From assembly GCA_964556565.1 (NCBI GenBank), contig CAZKWF010000013.1, positions 1 through 38,718 of the forward strand: 38,718 nt of DNA, written 5' to 3'. The notes under the pieces are model-generated. The model saw only the letters and a program-made list of their open reading frames with translations, made no database searches and was not told the origin of the DNA. This stretch comes from SOJZ01 sp964556565. Lineage in GTDB: Archaea; Thermoproteota; Bathyarchaeia; Bathyarchaeales; Bathyarchaeaceae. The translations under genes were made by a program, and so were the position numbers. Of the stretch, positions 1 to 7,906 are shown piece by piece (position 1 is the first letter of the stretch; every line of letters starts with the position of its first letter).

Positions 1-272
1 CATGCATGCAAAGAAAAACGGGGTTCATTTTGATAGAAACATTTTCGATGTAATCCCAGCATCTCTTCGACGAAGAAAAACATCAAAAACCACGATGGAA
101 TAATAATGATACACTAGGCCAAATAGAATTCTATCTTACTAGCCGCAAGCTCCTTTCTTATACCGTTCAGCGTATTGACCTTATGTTTTCTTAATCATAG
201 ATTTTTGTCAATACAAATAACAGAAAGCAAAATTAACTATAACCCACCTAAAATGTCATCATAAATGTTCAG
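1..272. other. Upstream intergenic region
   Basis: No convincing gene is visible. The stretch is AT-rich and opens with a CATGCATGCA run at the window edge, one instance of a motif that recurs between genes throughout this window. It probably carries the promoter of the following UbiA gene, but I cannot single out one TATA box with confidence. Confidence 0.5.
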
Positions 273-281
273 TTGAGACAA

Positions 282-1121
282 ATGAAAAAACTACGTGCAT
301 TTCTACGATTAATTAGACCTGTAAACTGTGCGATGATGGGGCTTGCAGTGATCGTAGGAGCCTCATTAGTTTCCTCCCTAGACCTTTCAACAAATCTGCT
401 CTTGGGGTTTATAACATCGTTCACACTGACAGCAGCTTCTATGGCAATAAATGATTATTATGATAGAGATATCGACGCAATAAATGAGCCGCAACGTCCA
501 ATTCCAAGTGGTGCGATCAGTCCGAAGGAGGCGTTATTCCTCGTCCTTGTTTTAAGCGTAATAGGGTTCATGGCAGCCTATGGTACGAATGTAAATTGCT
601 TAATAGTTGCAGTGATCGCTTGGATTGTATCCGTGACCTACGTTACTAAGGGGAAACGAACCGGGTTTCCTGGAAATCTTTTAGTCAGCACTTGCGTTGT
701 GATTCCTTTCATCTACGGAGGCTTCGCTATAGGAAGCCCTGAGTTAACCACGATAATATTTGGGGTTATTGCCTTTCTTTCAAACACTGGCAGAGAAGTA
801 GCAAAGGACATAGTTGACATTGAGGGAGACAAGTCTCAGGACATAAAGACAATTCCAGTAGTATACGGAGATAGAGTCGCAGCATTTGTTTCTTCCATTT
901 TCTTTATTCTTGCTGTAGCTTTGAGTCCCTTACCTTGGTTGTTGGAACTTGTTTCTCCATGGTTTCTTCCGCTAATCATTTTGACTGACGCTGGACTAGT
1001 CTGGTCTTCTTTTTCACTTGCTCGAGACCATTCTCGAAACAACGCTAGAAGAGTCAAGAACTTGGCTTTGTTATGGTTCCTTACTGGGCTCTTGGGTTTC
1101 GTTGCGGGCAGTATTGGCTGA
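282..1121 (+). CDS. ubiA: UbiA-family prenyltransferase, probable digeranylgeranylglyceryl phosphate synthase
   Basis: Membrane prenyltransferase that in archaea typically attaches the second geranylgeranyl chain to geranylgeranylglyceryl phosphate, a core step of ether-lipid synthesis. Seen: about 280 aa with 7-9 hydrophobic segments. The first Asp-rich motif NDYYDRDID lies near residues 57-65 and is followed by NEPQRPIPSG, the hallmark of the archaeal lipid branch. The second Asp motif is KDIVDIEGDKSQD near 175-187. The frame opens at a TTG (273), but the ATG at 282 is the simpler start. The gene runs tail-to-tail into the minus-strand OB-fold gene with 6 bases between stops. A UbiA enzyme for quinone or another lipid is the alternative; the motif and length favour the ether-lipid role. 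Confidence 0.9.
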   Translation: MKKLRAFLRLIRPVNCAMMGLAVIVGASLVSSLDLSTNLLLGFITSFTLTAASMAINDYYDRDIDAINEPQRPIPSGAISPKEALFLVLVLSVIGFMAAYGTNVNCLIVAVIAWIVSVTYVTKGKRTGFPGNLLVSTCVVIPFIYGGFAIGSPELTTIIFGVIAFLSNTGREVAKDIVDIEGDKSQDIKTIPVVYGDRVAAFVSSIFFILAVALSPLPWLLELVSPWFLPLIILTDAGLVWSSFSLARDHSRNNARRVKNLALLWFLTGLLGFVAGSIG

Positions 1122-1127
1122 CAAAGA

Positions 1128-1454
1128 TTACCTGATTTTGCTCCCTATTTCCACGTCTTTTTCAGGTTTTATCAAGATAACGTTGCCTTTAGTGTCTTCG
1201 GCGGCAAGTATCATGCATTGGGATTCTACGCCCATCATTTTCTTTCTCTGCAAGTTCAAGACAAAGGCGTATTTTTTATCTATCAGTTCTTCTGGTTTGT
1301 AATATCGTAGTAGACCTGCGACTGACTGCCTCTTTTCAGAACCAAAATCAACAATCATCTTGGTCAGGTTTCTCGACCCGGGTATCTGTTCAGCTTCAAC
1401 AACCTTGCCAACCTGCATATCAAGTCTCAGGAAATCCTCAAACGAGACTTCCAT
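1128..1454 (-). CDS. Free-standing tRNA-binding OB-fold protein (CsaA / MetRS-beta-like)
   Basis: A 108-aa protein matching the EMAPII/CsaA-type tRNA-binding domain seen alone or at the C-terminus of methionyl-tRNA synthetase. Seen: an N-terminal LDMQVGKVVEAEQIPGSRNL block, then the strand-rich core KMIVDFGSEKRQSVAGL and NLQRKKMMGVESQCMILAA, which is the usual order of conserved blocks in this family. The frame extends five codons further, but the ATG at 1454 has a GGTGG ribosome-binding sequence about 7 bases upstream, so I take it as the start. Whether it works in trans with a MetRS encoded elsewhere or as a CsaA-like chaperone cannot be told from the sequence. Confidence 0.85.
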   Translation of the reverse strand: MEVSFEDFLRLDMQVGKVVEAEQIPGSRNLTKMIVDFGSEKRQSVAGLLRYYKPEELIDKKYAFVLNLQRKKMMGVESQCMILAAEDTKGNVILIKPEKDVEIGSKIR

Positions 1455-1589
1455 TCTAACCACCAACAACCATTTCCTTGATATTCCTTTAGCTTTAAAT
1501 TTTACGTATCAAATAGAAGTGTCTAACCAAAGAAAGATAGATGACAAAGGTACATTGAGCATTGATTCAATTGGGCATGGTGAAGAAAG

Positions 1590-2021
1590 ATGGAGATGCG
1601 AACGTTAACAATAGACGATTATGAAGATATGATCAAGCTCTGGATAAAATCGGCTCTCCCCTTCAAACCTAAAGGTCGAGACCGTAGACAAGCAATTGCA
1701 GACCAAATGGAAACAGACCCTAGTCTCTTTTTAGGAGCATTCAAAAATAACACACTAATCGGTGTTGTAATTGGCAGCTACGATTATAGGGGAAAAGGCT
1801 GGATCAATCGCTTAGCTGTGAATCCAAAATACCAGAGACAAGGCATTGGTCAACGTTTGATCGCCAGCATGGAGAAAATTCTGAAGGAAAAAGGCGCAAT
1901 GGTTATTTGTGCTCTAATTGAGGAGAGAAATCAAGAGTCAATTGCAATTTTTGAAAAACTGGGATACGTCTCTGAGAAATCGATCCTTTATTTCAGCAAG
2001 CGAGAAAGTGAAGATGCATGA
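1590..2021 (+). CDS. GNAT-family N-acetyltransferase
   Basis: A 143-aa single-domain acyl-CoA transferase. Seen: strand MRTLTIDDYEDMIKLW at the N-terminus, central strand GWINRLAVNPKYQ leading directly into the acetyl-CoA pyrophosphate-binding motif QRQGIGQRLI (about residues 91-100), then helix and strand KGAMVICALIEERN and the C-terminal NQESIAIFEKLGYV block typical of RimI-like enzymes. A GGTGA sequence 6 bases before the ATG supports the start. It ends 3 bases from the stop of the opposing nadB gene. The substrate (protein N-terminus, amino acid or small molecule) cannot be inferred. Confidence 0.88.
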   Translation: MEMRTLTIDDYEDMIKLWIKSALPFKPKGRDRRQAIADQMETDPSLFLGAFKNNTLIGVVIGSYDYRGKGWINRLAVNPKYQRQGIGQRLIASMEKILKEKGAMVICALIEERNQESIAIFEKLGYVSEKSILYFSKRESEDA

Positions 2022-2024
2022 CGA

Positions 2025-3608
2025 TTATCTGGAACTAGAAACGTTTTTCCTCAGCAATGTATCTCGAGCAACTGGCAATTTCTCAGGGTAGTCCAAGAAA
2101 TAGTGAATCCCCCGACTTTCTTTTCGCATCATCGCGGAGTCGATGATGAGTTCTGCGACCAACGCCATATTTCGTAGCTCGACAAGATCTGCGGTAAGGA
2201 TGAAATCCCAATAATACTGATTGATCTCTTGTCGCAGGAGGGTTATGCGTTTCTTGGCGCGAGTTAGACGTTTGTCAGAACGCACGATTCCCACATAATT
2301 CCACATCAAACGGCGAATCTCATCCCGATTTTGAGTGATGACCACTGCTTCGTCAATGTCCACGGCTTCTCCCGGTTCCCAAGGAGCAAATGGTTGTAAA
2401 GGAATCTCTTTCTTCAGCAATCCTTTACATCTCTCAGCCGCATGGTGGGCACAGACTAAAGCCTCAAGTAGAGAGTTGCTGGCTAATCGATTGGCTCCAT
2501 GAAGACCTGTGCATGCTGTCTCGCCGATTGCAAACAGATTTTTCACATCTGTTTCACCTGCGATAGTAGCTCTTACACCCCCGCAACAATAATGGGCTGC
2601 GGGAACCACCGGGATCGGGTCTTTTGTGATGTCAATCCCGAACGAGAGACATTTCTCATAAATTCCTGGAAATCGAGATCGAATAAACTGAGCGTCTTTG
2701 ACGGATATGTCGAGAAGAACATATTCATCTCCGCTTTTCTTTAGCTCTTGATCAATAGCTCGAGCAACCACATCTCTGGGAGCTAGTTCTTTCATTGGAT
2801 GATAATCACCCATGAATCGTCTTCTACGTTTGTCTTGAAGAATGGCTCCTTCGCCTCTCAGGGCCTCTGAGATGAGAAAAGGTGTTTCGTAGGACTGGTA
2901 CAGACACGTCGGATGAAATTGGGTGAACTCCATGTTCATAACGGTGGCTCCGGCGCGACAAGCTATGGCAATTCCGTCTCCAGTGGCTATGTCTGGATTG
3001 CTTGTATGGAGGTAGACTCTCCCCATTCCACCCGTTGCAAGCACAGTTATCTTTGCCACAAAATTTCGAATTATCAATTTTTCTCTATTTAGGACATAGC
3101 AGCCTATACACTGATTGTTTTTTGTGACAAGGTTAATTGCTATATGATTCTCAAACAGTCTGATGGATGGATGTTTGCCAACAGCGTTCAACAGAGCGCG
3201 TTCTATCTCTTGACCTGAAAGATCTTTCGCGTGGACGATCCGTCGCTTTGAGTGCCCACTCTCCATTCCTAGGTCGAGCTCACCTGTTGCTCTTCTAGAG
3301 AAATTGACTCCAAACGTCACAAGCTCTTGAACACGTGCGGGACCTTCTCGTATAATCTTTTCAACCACATTTCTCTTGCTTAATCCGTTGCCACAAGTTA
3401 GAGTGTCTTTAACGTGATTTTCGAAAGAATCTACTGGGGAAAAAACCGCGGCAATTCCACCTTGTGCATAATTTGTGTTCGACTCGGACTTCTCTTTCTT
3501 GGTAATAATTACCACTTGGGCATGGTCAGCTATCTTTAATGCAAAGGATAGCCCTGCAATTCCGCTTCCAATCACAAGTACATCCGAGACAACATCGGTC
3601 AAATCCAT
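2025..3608 (-). CDS. nadB: L-aspartate oxidase (NadB)
   Basis: FAD flavoprotein that oxidises L-aspartate to iminoaspartate, the first step of de novo NAD synthesis with quinolinate synthase NadA. Seen: 527 aa, the usual family length. The N-terminal dinucleotide-binding motif VIGSGIAGLSFALKIA is at about 12-27; SNTNYAQGGIAAV near 42-54; EFTQFHPTCLY in the substrate domain; the late FAD motif GANRLASNSLLEALV; and a C-terminal helical domain. These distinguish NadB from succinate dehydrogenase and fumarate reductase SdhA, which lack the NYAQGG context. No nadA or nadC is visible nearby, so the gene stands alone and faces away from the RHH gene at 3760. Confidence 0.93.
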   Translation of the reverse strand: MDLTDVVSDVLVIGSGIAGLSFALKIADHAQVVIITKKEKSESNTNYAQGGIAAVFSPVDSFENHVKDTLTCGNGLSKRNVVEKIIREGPARVQELVTFGVNFSRRATGELDLGMESGHSKRRIVHAKDLSGQEIERALLNAVGKHPSIRLFENHIAINLVTKNNQCIGCYVLNREKLIIRNFVAKITVLATGGMGRVYLHTSNPDIATGDGIAIACRAGATVMNMEFTQFHPTCLYQSYETPFLISEALRGEGAILQDKRRRRFMGDYHPMKELAPRDVVARAIDQELKKSGDEYVLLDISVKDAQFIRSRFPGIYEKCLSFGIDITKDPIPVVPAAHYCCGGVRATIAGETDVKNLFAIGETACTGLHGANRLASNSLLEALVCAHHAAERCKGLLKKEIPLQPFAPWEPGEAVDIDEAVVITQNRDEIRRLMWNYVGIVRSDKRLTRAKKRITLLRQEINQYYWDFILTADLVELRNMALVAELIIDSAMMRKESRGIHYFLDYPEKLPVARDTLLRKNVSSSR

Positions 3609-3663
3609 ATGATTCCCACAGAGTTCAGATGGGATGCTTTTACGTCGTACTATAAAAGGTTAA

Positions 3664-3689
3664 GCGCGCATGCATGCACGCGCGCGACG
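3664..3689. repeat. GC-rich near-palindrome containing TGCATGCA
   Basis: Alternating purine-pyrimidine block (CGCGCATGCATGCACGCG core) in the divergent region between nadB and the RHH gene. It is close to self-complementary, so it could form a hairpin or cruciform, and it stands out sharply from the AT-rich surroundings. It belongs to the recurring TGCATGCA series described in the findings. Function unknown. Confidence 0.5.
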
Positions 3690-3708
3690 AAAGCTTTAAG
3701 TACTCCAG

Positions 3709-3750
3709 TTACGTGATACTTATTACACGATACCTGTTACATGTTGCGAG
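3709..3750 (+). promoter_or_regulatory. Three 14-bp direct repeats, candidate operator
   Basis: TTAC recurs at 3709, 3723 and 3737, exactly 14 bases apart. The first two units share TTACxxGATACxT and the third is more degenerate. The array ends about 10 bases before the ATG of the ribbon-helix-helix gene. RHH proteins commonly bind tandem or inverted short sites in their own promoter, so autoregulation is the simplest reading (inference). Confidence 0.5.
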
Positions 3751-3759
3751 GTTAAAAGG

Positions 3760-4161
3760 ATGGATGAAAGTGTGGAAATAGACGAAGAGGAAGGGTGTTG
3801 CCCAGACCTTGAGGGGCATGAAGGCGAAAAGAAGAAAATGAAATGCCTGATAAAGATGCGTTGCCCCGAAGGTGAAGACGCAGAGAAAATCAGAGAGAAG
3901 GTTCTAATGAGGTTAGGCAAAGAGTTGGGCGGTCGGAGCAACGTAGTTATGACAAGGCTGAATGATGATGACTTGAAAAAGATTGATGCTCTTGTCGAGG
4001 TGGAAGCGTTCAAGAGCCGATCTGAAGCAGCTGCCTTCTTCATCAAAGAAGGAGTCCAGGCACGAAAGGACCTGTTTCAGAAAGTTATGCCAACAGTGGA
4101 AAAAATCAAAGAGCTGAAGGAACAAGCCAAAGAGTCACTGAGCCGAGAAGAAACACGATAA
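3760..4161 (+). CDS. Ribbon-helix-helix-like DNA-binding protein
   Basis: A 133-aa protein. Residues 1-30 are very acidic with a Cys pair (EEEGCCPDLEG). A charged segment KCLIKMRCPEGEDAEKIREKVL follows at about 29-50. Then comes the RHH-like core: strand NVVMTRLNDDD, helix LKKIDALVEVEAF, turn KSRSEAAAFFIKEGVQARKDL, where SRSEA at the start of the second helix is typical of CopG/NikR-type folds. The last 30 residues are a charged helix. It lies 30 bases before the S41 peptidase gene, probably in one transcript, and the 14-bp repeats upstream could be its operator. What it senses is unknown; the Cys residues raise metal or redox sensing only as a guess. Confidence 0.65.
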   Translation: MDESVEIDEEEGCCPDLEGHEGEKKKMKCLIKMRCPEGEDAEKIREKVLMRLGKELGGRSNVVMTRLNDDDLKKIDALVEVEAFKSRSEAAAFFIKEGVQARKDLFQKVMPTVEKIKELKEQAKESLSREETR

Positions 4162-4191
4162 ATCCGCAGACGCACGAAAGGACGTGTCAGT

Positions 4192-5181
4192 GTGGAAGCG
4201 GAAAAGATAAAGAAAATAGTTCGGATGCCAGAAACTGGAAAACGTGTAATGAAACAAAAAGTACTGCCAAGAAAATTGCCTGAACTCAAAGAATTAACCC
4301 CTGAAACTATCAGGGAAACCATAGCAGGAATTCAAAAGACCATAAGAGAAAAATATGTCTTCCCTGAACAGGCGGAAGACCTCTGTCGCTCTTTGGAAAC
4401 GCGTCACACGAACAGTGACTATGATCAGATAACTGACCCTAGAACCTTCTGCAAGCATTTGACTCAACATCTACGGAGTGTTGTCAAGGATAAGCATCTA
4501 CAGGTCTTGCTTCCAAAAGATATGCCAGATCTTATCTCTCATGCAATGAAAAAGCCAAGGGAAAAGGATAAAAAGGCACATTCCGGTTTGACCAACGCAA
4601 AAATCTTACCAGGCAACATCGGCTACATCAACGTTACCATGTTTAACCCACTGCATGATTCAGTAGATACGATAGAGAGAGCTATGCAGCTCATCAAAAA
4701 AACAGACGCATTGATTATAGATCTGCGCAAGTGTCGTGGCGGTAGCGCGGATTCTGTCAATTTTCTATTGAGCTACTTCTTTGACTCTAAGGTTCCATTT
4801 ACACTTCTAGAAACTTATTTCAGACCAGAAAATCAAACGTTTCAGTGTCAGACGACGAAGACACCTTTCATCTACACGAAACCAGTCTATGTGCTCACAA
4901 GCAGTTTCACTTTCTCTGGAGGCGAGCATTTTGCTTTTGCCCTGAAAATTCATAAAAGAGCAACACTAGTCGGATCAAACACTGGCGGTGGAGCTCATCC
5001 TGTAGCCTTCATAGGTTTAGATACAGGTATATTATTGAAGTTGCCGATTGGTCGTACCTACAACCCTAAAACGAATGAAGACTGGGAAGGAACTGGTGTT
5101 ACCCCCGATATCAGATGCTCAGAGGGTAATGCACTCACTGAAGCCCAGAAAGACATACACACTTTGCGCACACGCACATAA
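4192..5181 (+). CDS. S41-family (tail-specific protease / IRBP-like) peptidase
   Basis: Serine peptidase fold of the C-terminal-processing family. Seen: 329 aa from a GTG start; a helical N-terminal cap (ELTPETIRETIAGIQKTIRE), GNIGYINVTMFNPLHDS at about 141-156, the strand DALIIDLRKCRGG at 172-184, and the nucleophile region SSFTFSGGEHFAFA with catalytic Ser near 242. Then GSNTGGGAHP and the C-terminal GRTYNPKTNEDWEGTGVTPDI. There is no PDZ domain, and no signal peptide or membrane segment, although relatives are usually exported; it should therefore be cytoplasmic unless the real start is missed. It follows the RHH gene by 30 bases, suggesting co-regulation. The natural substrate is unknown. 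Confidence 0.85.
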   Translation: MEAEKIKKIVRMPETGKRVMKQKVLPRKLPELKELTPETIRETIAGIQKTIREKYVFPEQAEDLCRSLETRHTNSDYDQITDPRTFCKHLTQHLRSVVKDKHLQVLLPKDMPDLISHAMKKPREKDKKAHSGLTNAKILPGNIGYINVTMFNPLHDSVDTIERAMQLIKKTDALIIDLRKCRGGSADSVNFLLSYFFDSKVPFTLLETYFRPENQTFQCQTTKTPFIYTKPVYVLTSSFTFSGGEHFAFALKIHKRATLVGSNTGGGAHPVAFIGLDTGILLKLPIGRTYNPKTNEDWEGTGVTPDIRCSEGNALTEAQKDIHTLRTRT

Positions 5182-5243
5182 TTGTCTTTTTATGAAATCA
5201 GCAAGAAACAAGCGTGCATGCAAATTGGAGTCAACGTAAGTCA

Positions 5244-5474
5244 TCATTTTGTCTTTTTTGCTAGGTCTGCCATCTTTGTCATAGCCATTGCGAGTGAGAC
5301 CTTTCGCTCAATGAACTTGAAGTTTCCTGCGGTTAGATCCCATTCGACGAGGTCGTGTCCATGTTCACCTATGTATATGGCAAATATTGTGTCTCCAACT
5401 TGAACATATCCAACTTTACTCTTCGTCTTCTCTGTTGGATGTTTCCACCACTCAAGTTCTTTTTCTTTTTTCAC
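5244..5474 (-). CDS. Small conserved-looking protein, function unknown
   Basis: A 76-aa protein with a charged N-terminus (KKEKELEWWKHPTEKTKSK), a central beta-like stretch (VGYVQVGDTIFAIYIGEHG) and a C-terminal amphipathic helix. No known family recognised. It looks real because a strong GGAGGTG ribosome-binding sequence sits about 6 bases before its GTG start. It is convergent with the S41 peptidase gene. No membrane segment; probably cytoplasmic. Confidence 0.65.
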   Translation of the reverse strand: MKKEKELEWWKHPTEKTKSKVGYVQVGDTIFAIYIGEHGHDLVEWDLTAGNFKFIERKVSLAMAMTKMADLAKKTK

Positions 5475-5925
5475 ACATTCACCTCCTTACCAACAGGTTT
5501 CTAATCAGTGACAATTTGATAAACCTTCTTTCCCATTCACGCATAATGGATGATCCCCATAGCGAAATCTCATAATTAACTTTTGTCATGAACTTTCACA
5601 ATGAGAATGAGTGATATCCTTCTGCAAATCCTCATGATGAACTTGATTTTCTCAATTCTCTATTAACGTATATGTAGCTCGAATTAAGGATGCATGCATT
5701 ACAGTGTTTACTCGATTCTCATATCTATATCTAGTCGTTTCTGATACTACCTATCCTTTCCTATTCCATTAATATCCATAGATGTATGTCAAATCGGGTA
5801 TACAGTCCATAACCGTCTTTTTGGAAGCCTATAACTGGTTGTCCATTAACCGTCGTCCGTCGTTGGTCGGTTGGTTGGATAAAACTTTAATTCTGCCTTT
5901 CCCGTTTTTCATGTGGGTCTAGGTA
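5475..5925. other. 450-base intergenic stretch
   Basis: No open reading frame of note on either strand. It contains the ribosome-binding site of the minus-strand gene at its left end, a TGCATGCAT block at 5691-5699, a run of CGTCGTCCGTCGTTGG-type short direct repeats near 5849-5865, and an AT-rich ATAAAACTTTAA element near 5879-5890 that could be the TATA region for the gene starting at 5926. No RNA gene recognised. Confidence 0.5.
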
Positions 5926-6273
5926 ATGCCTGAGCGGAAAAAGAAAAGGCGATTTTCTGATCTATTTGGCTTTAATAAAGAAGATTTTCTTTTTGGACAA
6001 GAACCTATCAAGGGTGGGTCTGGATATTCTATATCTGTAACCCACGATAACAGTGGCAAACCTGTTGTTCAAGTACAGACTCGTGGAGATGTGAACACGA
6101 CGGAGTTACAGAGGGATATAGAGCAGCAGTATCCTGGGGCTAGGATTAAGGGATTGGAGAAAAAGCCGTTAATTAAGATAGTGGGTGAAAAAGACACGAG
6201 AAAAAAGGAAGAAAAGCCAAAGAAAAGCAAGGTTAAGAAAGAGAAGAAGCCTTTGATAAAAGTGATAGAGTGA
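5926..6273 (+). CDS. Small basic protein with a repeated KPLIK motif, function unknown
   Basis: A 115-aa protein with three parts: a basic N-terminus (MPERKKKRRFSDLFGF), a predicted beta/alpha core from about 25 to 75 (GYSISVTHDNSGKPVVQVQT, then a helix LQRDIEQQYPGARIKGL), and a lysine-rich tail. The short motif KKPLIKIVGE near residue 80 recurs as KKPLIKVIE at the very C-terminus, separated by a KEEKPKKSK linker. This could be two copies of a docking peptide or nucleic-acid-binding tail (inference). No family recognised. The neighbouring small gene at 6422 lies on the same strand. Confidence 0.65.
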   Translation: MPERKKKRRFSDLFGFNKEDFLFGQEPIKGGSGYSISVTHDNSGKPVVQVQTRGDVNTTELQRDIEQQYPGARIKGLEKKPLIKIVGEKDTRKKEEKPKKSKVKKEKKPLIKVIE

Positions 6274-6421
6274 AAGAGAAGAAGTTGTTTTCGCCCCAAA
6301 ATTTAACGTTGAAGTCCGAGATTGAAATTAAAGTTACTACTCTCTTTTATATCTGTTCCTTTTTGGAAAAATAGGGTGACGATTTATTAGTGGAGCTAAC
6401 TATTTTTGTTAGTGATAACCG

Positions 6422-6652
6422 ATGAGCGAAGAAGAGAAAAAAGAAAAGGCAACAGCGTATCAATCTTCATGGCCGAGACGACCAGAGAGACCATGGGAAC
6501 GGCCATTGCCCTCACCAACCCCCATGCCTATAATTCCAGCAGAAGATGTCAACAGAATACTCAAACAAATATTAGATCGACTGGGTGCAATAGAGAAACG
6601 GCTGGAAAAGATCGAGAAGTTGTTGGCTGAAAGAGCAGCGTCTTCCACATAG
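6422..6652 (+). CDS. Small Pro-rich / coiled-coil protein, function unknown
   Basis: A 76-aa protein. Residues 1-40 are charged then proline-rich (WPRRPERPWERPLPSPTPMP); residues 41-72 form a heptad-like helix (ILKQILDRLGAIEKRLEKIE). This suggests a disordered arm plus an oligomerising coiled coil. Overlapping frames on both strands look like shadows; this frame is preferred because its composition is protein-like and it begins with ATG. No family recognised. Confidence 0.6.
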   Translation: MSEEEKKEKATAYQSSWPRRPERPWERPLPSPTPMPIIPAEDVNRILKQILDRLGAIEKRLEKIEKLLAERAASST

Positions 6653-6782
6653 AGTTGCAGATAGTGTTGTTCTCGTCTAGAAGAAGAGGTTAGCCTACTT
6701 TCTGATGTGTCTACCCGTGATAGAAATCAATTTCCCACATTTAGGACAATTTTTATCATCAGTAACTCAGTATGTGCATGCA

Positions 6783-7883
6783 TTATCTGTTAGCCGTTTT
6801 AACAGCGTAAGAAACGCGTCTCAAATATTCTAATGCACATTCGTACGTAGGGAATCCTCCAAGTCCACATTCTGGTCCTGCGTACAGAATCCTCTCCACG
6901 CCAAACTGGTTAACCATCTTGATCAATCGTTTCTTCATCAACCTGTCGCTTTCAAGAAAGACTTTTGAATCCAGGTTTCCGCTTTTGACTCCCCTCCAAG
7001 CTTCTGCAATTTTTTCGTTTACAGTATTTTCTCTCATCTTCTGTTGGGAAGCAACTGTTATGCTTTCTCGGACCAAATGGTCAAAATCCGTGATACATAC
7101 ACTCGCTTTCAGGAATTTGTCTGTTGACTCCAAGAGTTCTTTGGTTTTCCCAGTTTGGTAGATGGGGTCGTCTACGTGTGACTCGATTATGTTCAGCGAT
7201 TCTACATCCCAAAACAGTTCATCCGCCGTGTTATGAAGGTGTATGCATGTCTGTATGCCTTTAGATCTAGCTCTGTGAAAGATGGATTCCCAAGCCTTTC
7301 GTAGATGTTCTCTTCCTTCAGAGCCACGGTCGATTAACGGGTCGTCCAGCAACCCAAAGATGGGGTCGTCCATGACAACTAGGCTTACGCTTCCATATTT
7401 CCCATCGAAGAAATTGTTCTCTACTATCTGCGAAATCATCTCTCCTAATCTTTTGAAAATTTCGCTGTCTCTGTAAACGAAGAGTGAAGAAAGCGTATAG
7501 GGACCTGTGACGCAAACCTTGACTTGAAACGGCTCGCTTATCCTTTCACAAATCTGCTGAGAATTCTCTTTTATCACCAAAACTTCTGGTATACAACTCC
7601 TCGCAGTCCTCAGAGACAGAATCCCCGTCTCTCTGTAACCGTCCTTCATCTTCTCCACGCCGTCTATCATTCCCAGAAACATCTTGTTCATGTCCCTGAA
7701 CTGGGGATAGTTTGGAATGTCAATGCCTGCTCTTAGTTTATCAAGAAAACCTTTGACTACCCTTTTCTCAAAGTATTTAGCGGAGTCGTCAGTAGGCGAG
7801 GATTCGAAATGTTCTGCACCTTCCAAGAATCTTTCAACATCACCGATAAGAGGCAGGCTTCCTACGTCACACGATTTAATCAT
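6783..7883 (-). CDS. MetE-like (core methionine synthase / UROD-MetE superfamily) protein
   Basis: A 366-aa TIM-barrel protein resembling the C-terminal catalytic half of cobalamin-independent methionine synthase, the form common in archaea. Seen: CDVGSLPLIGD at the N-terminus, VKVCVTGPYTLSSLF at about 121-135, the loop TCIHLHNTADELF at 212-224, NIIESHVDDP at 231-240, and the C-terminal AGPECGLGGFPTYECALEYL at 335-354. In MetE the zinc is held by His-x-Cys, Glu and Cys; here the first pair reads His215-x-His217, while Glu234 and Cys339 appear conserved. That substitution leaves the exact methyl acceptor and donor open. It lies 23 bases downstream of thiL on the same strand, so the two are probably co-transcribed. 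Confidence 0.8.
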   Translation of the reverse strand: MIKSCDVGSLPLIGDVERFLEGAEHFESSPTDDSAKYFEKRVVKGFLDKLRAGIDIPNYPQFRDMNKMFLGMIDGVEKMKDGYRETGILSLRTARSCIPEVLVIKENSQQICERISEPFQVKVCVTGPYTLSSLFVYRDSEIFKRLGEMISQIVENNFFDGKYGSVSLVVMDDPIFGLLDDPLIDRGSEGREHLRKAWESIFHRARSKGIQTCIHLHNTADELFWDVESLNIIESHVDDPIYQTGKTKELLESTDKFLKASVCITDFDHLVRESITVASQQKMRENTVNEKIAEAWRGVKSGNLDSKVFLESDRLMKKRLIKMVNQFGVERILYAGPECGLGGFPTYECALEYLRRVSYAVKTANR

Positions 7884-7906
7884 GAAAACTCACAAGCCTC
7901 TTGTGT

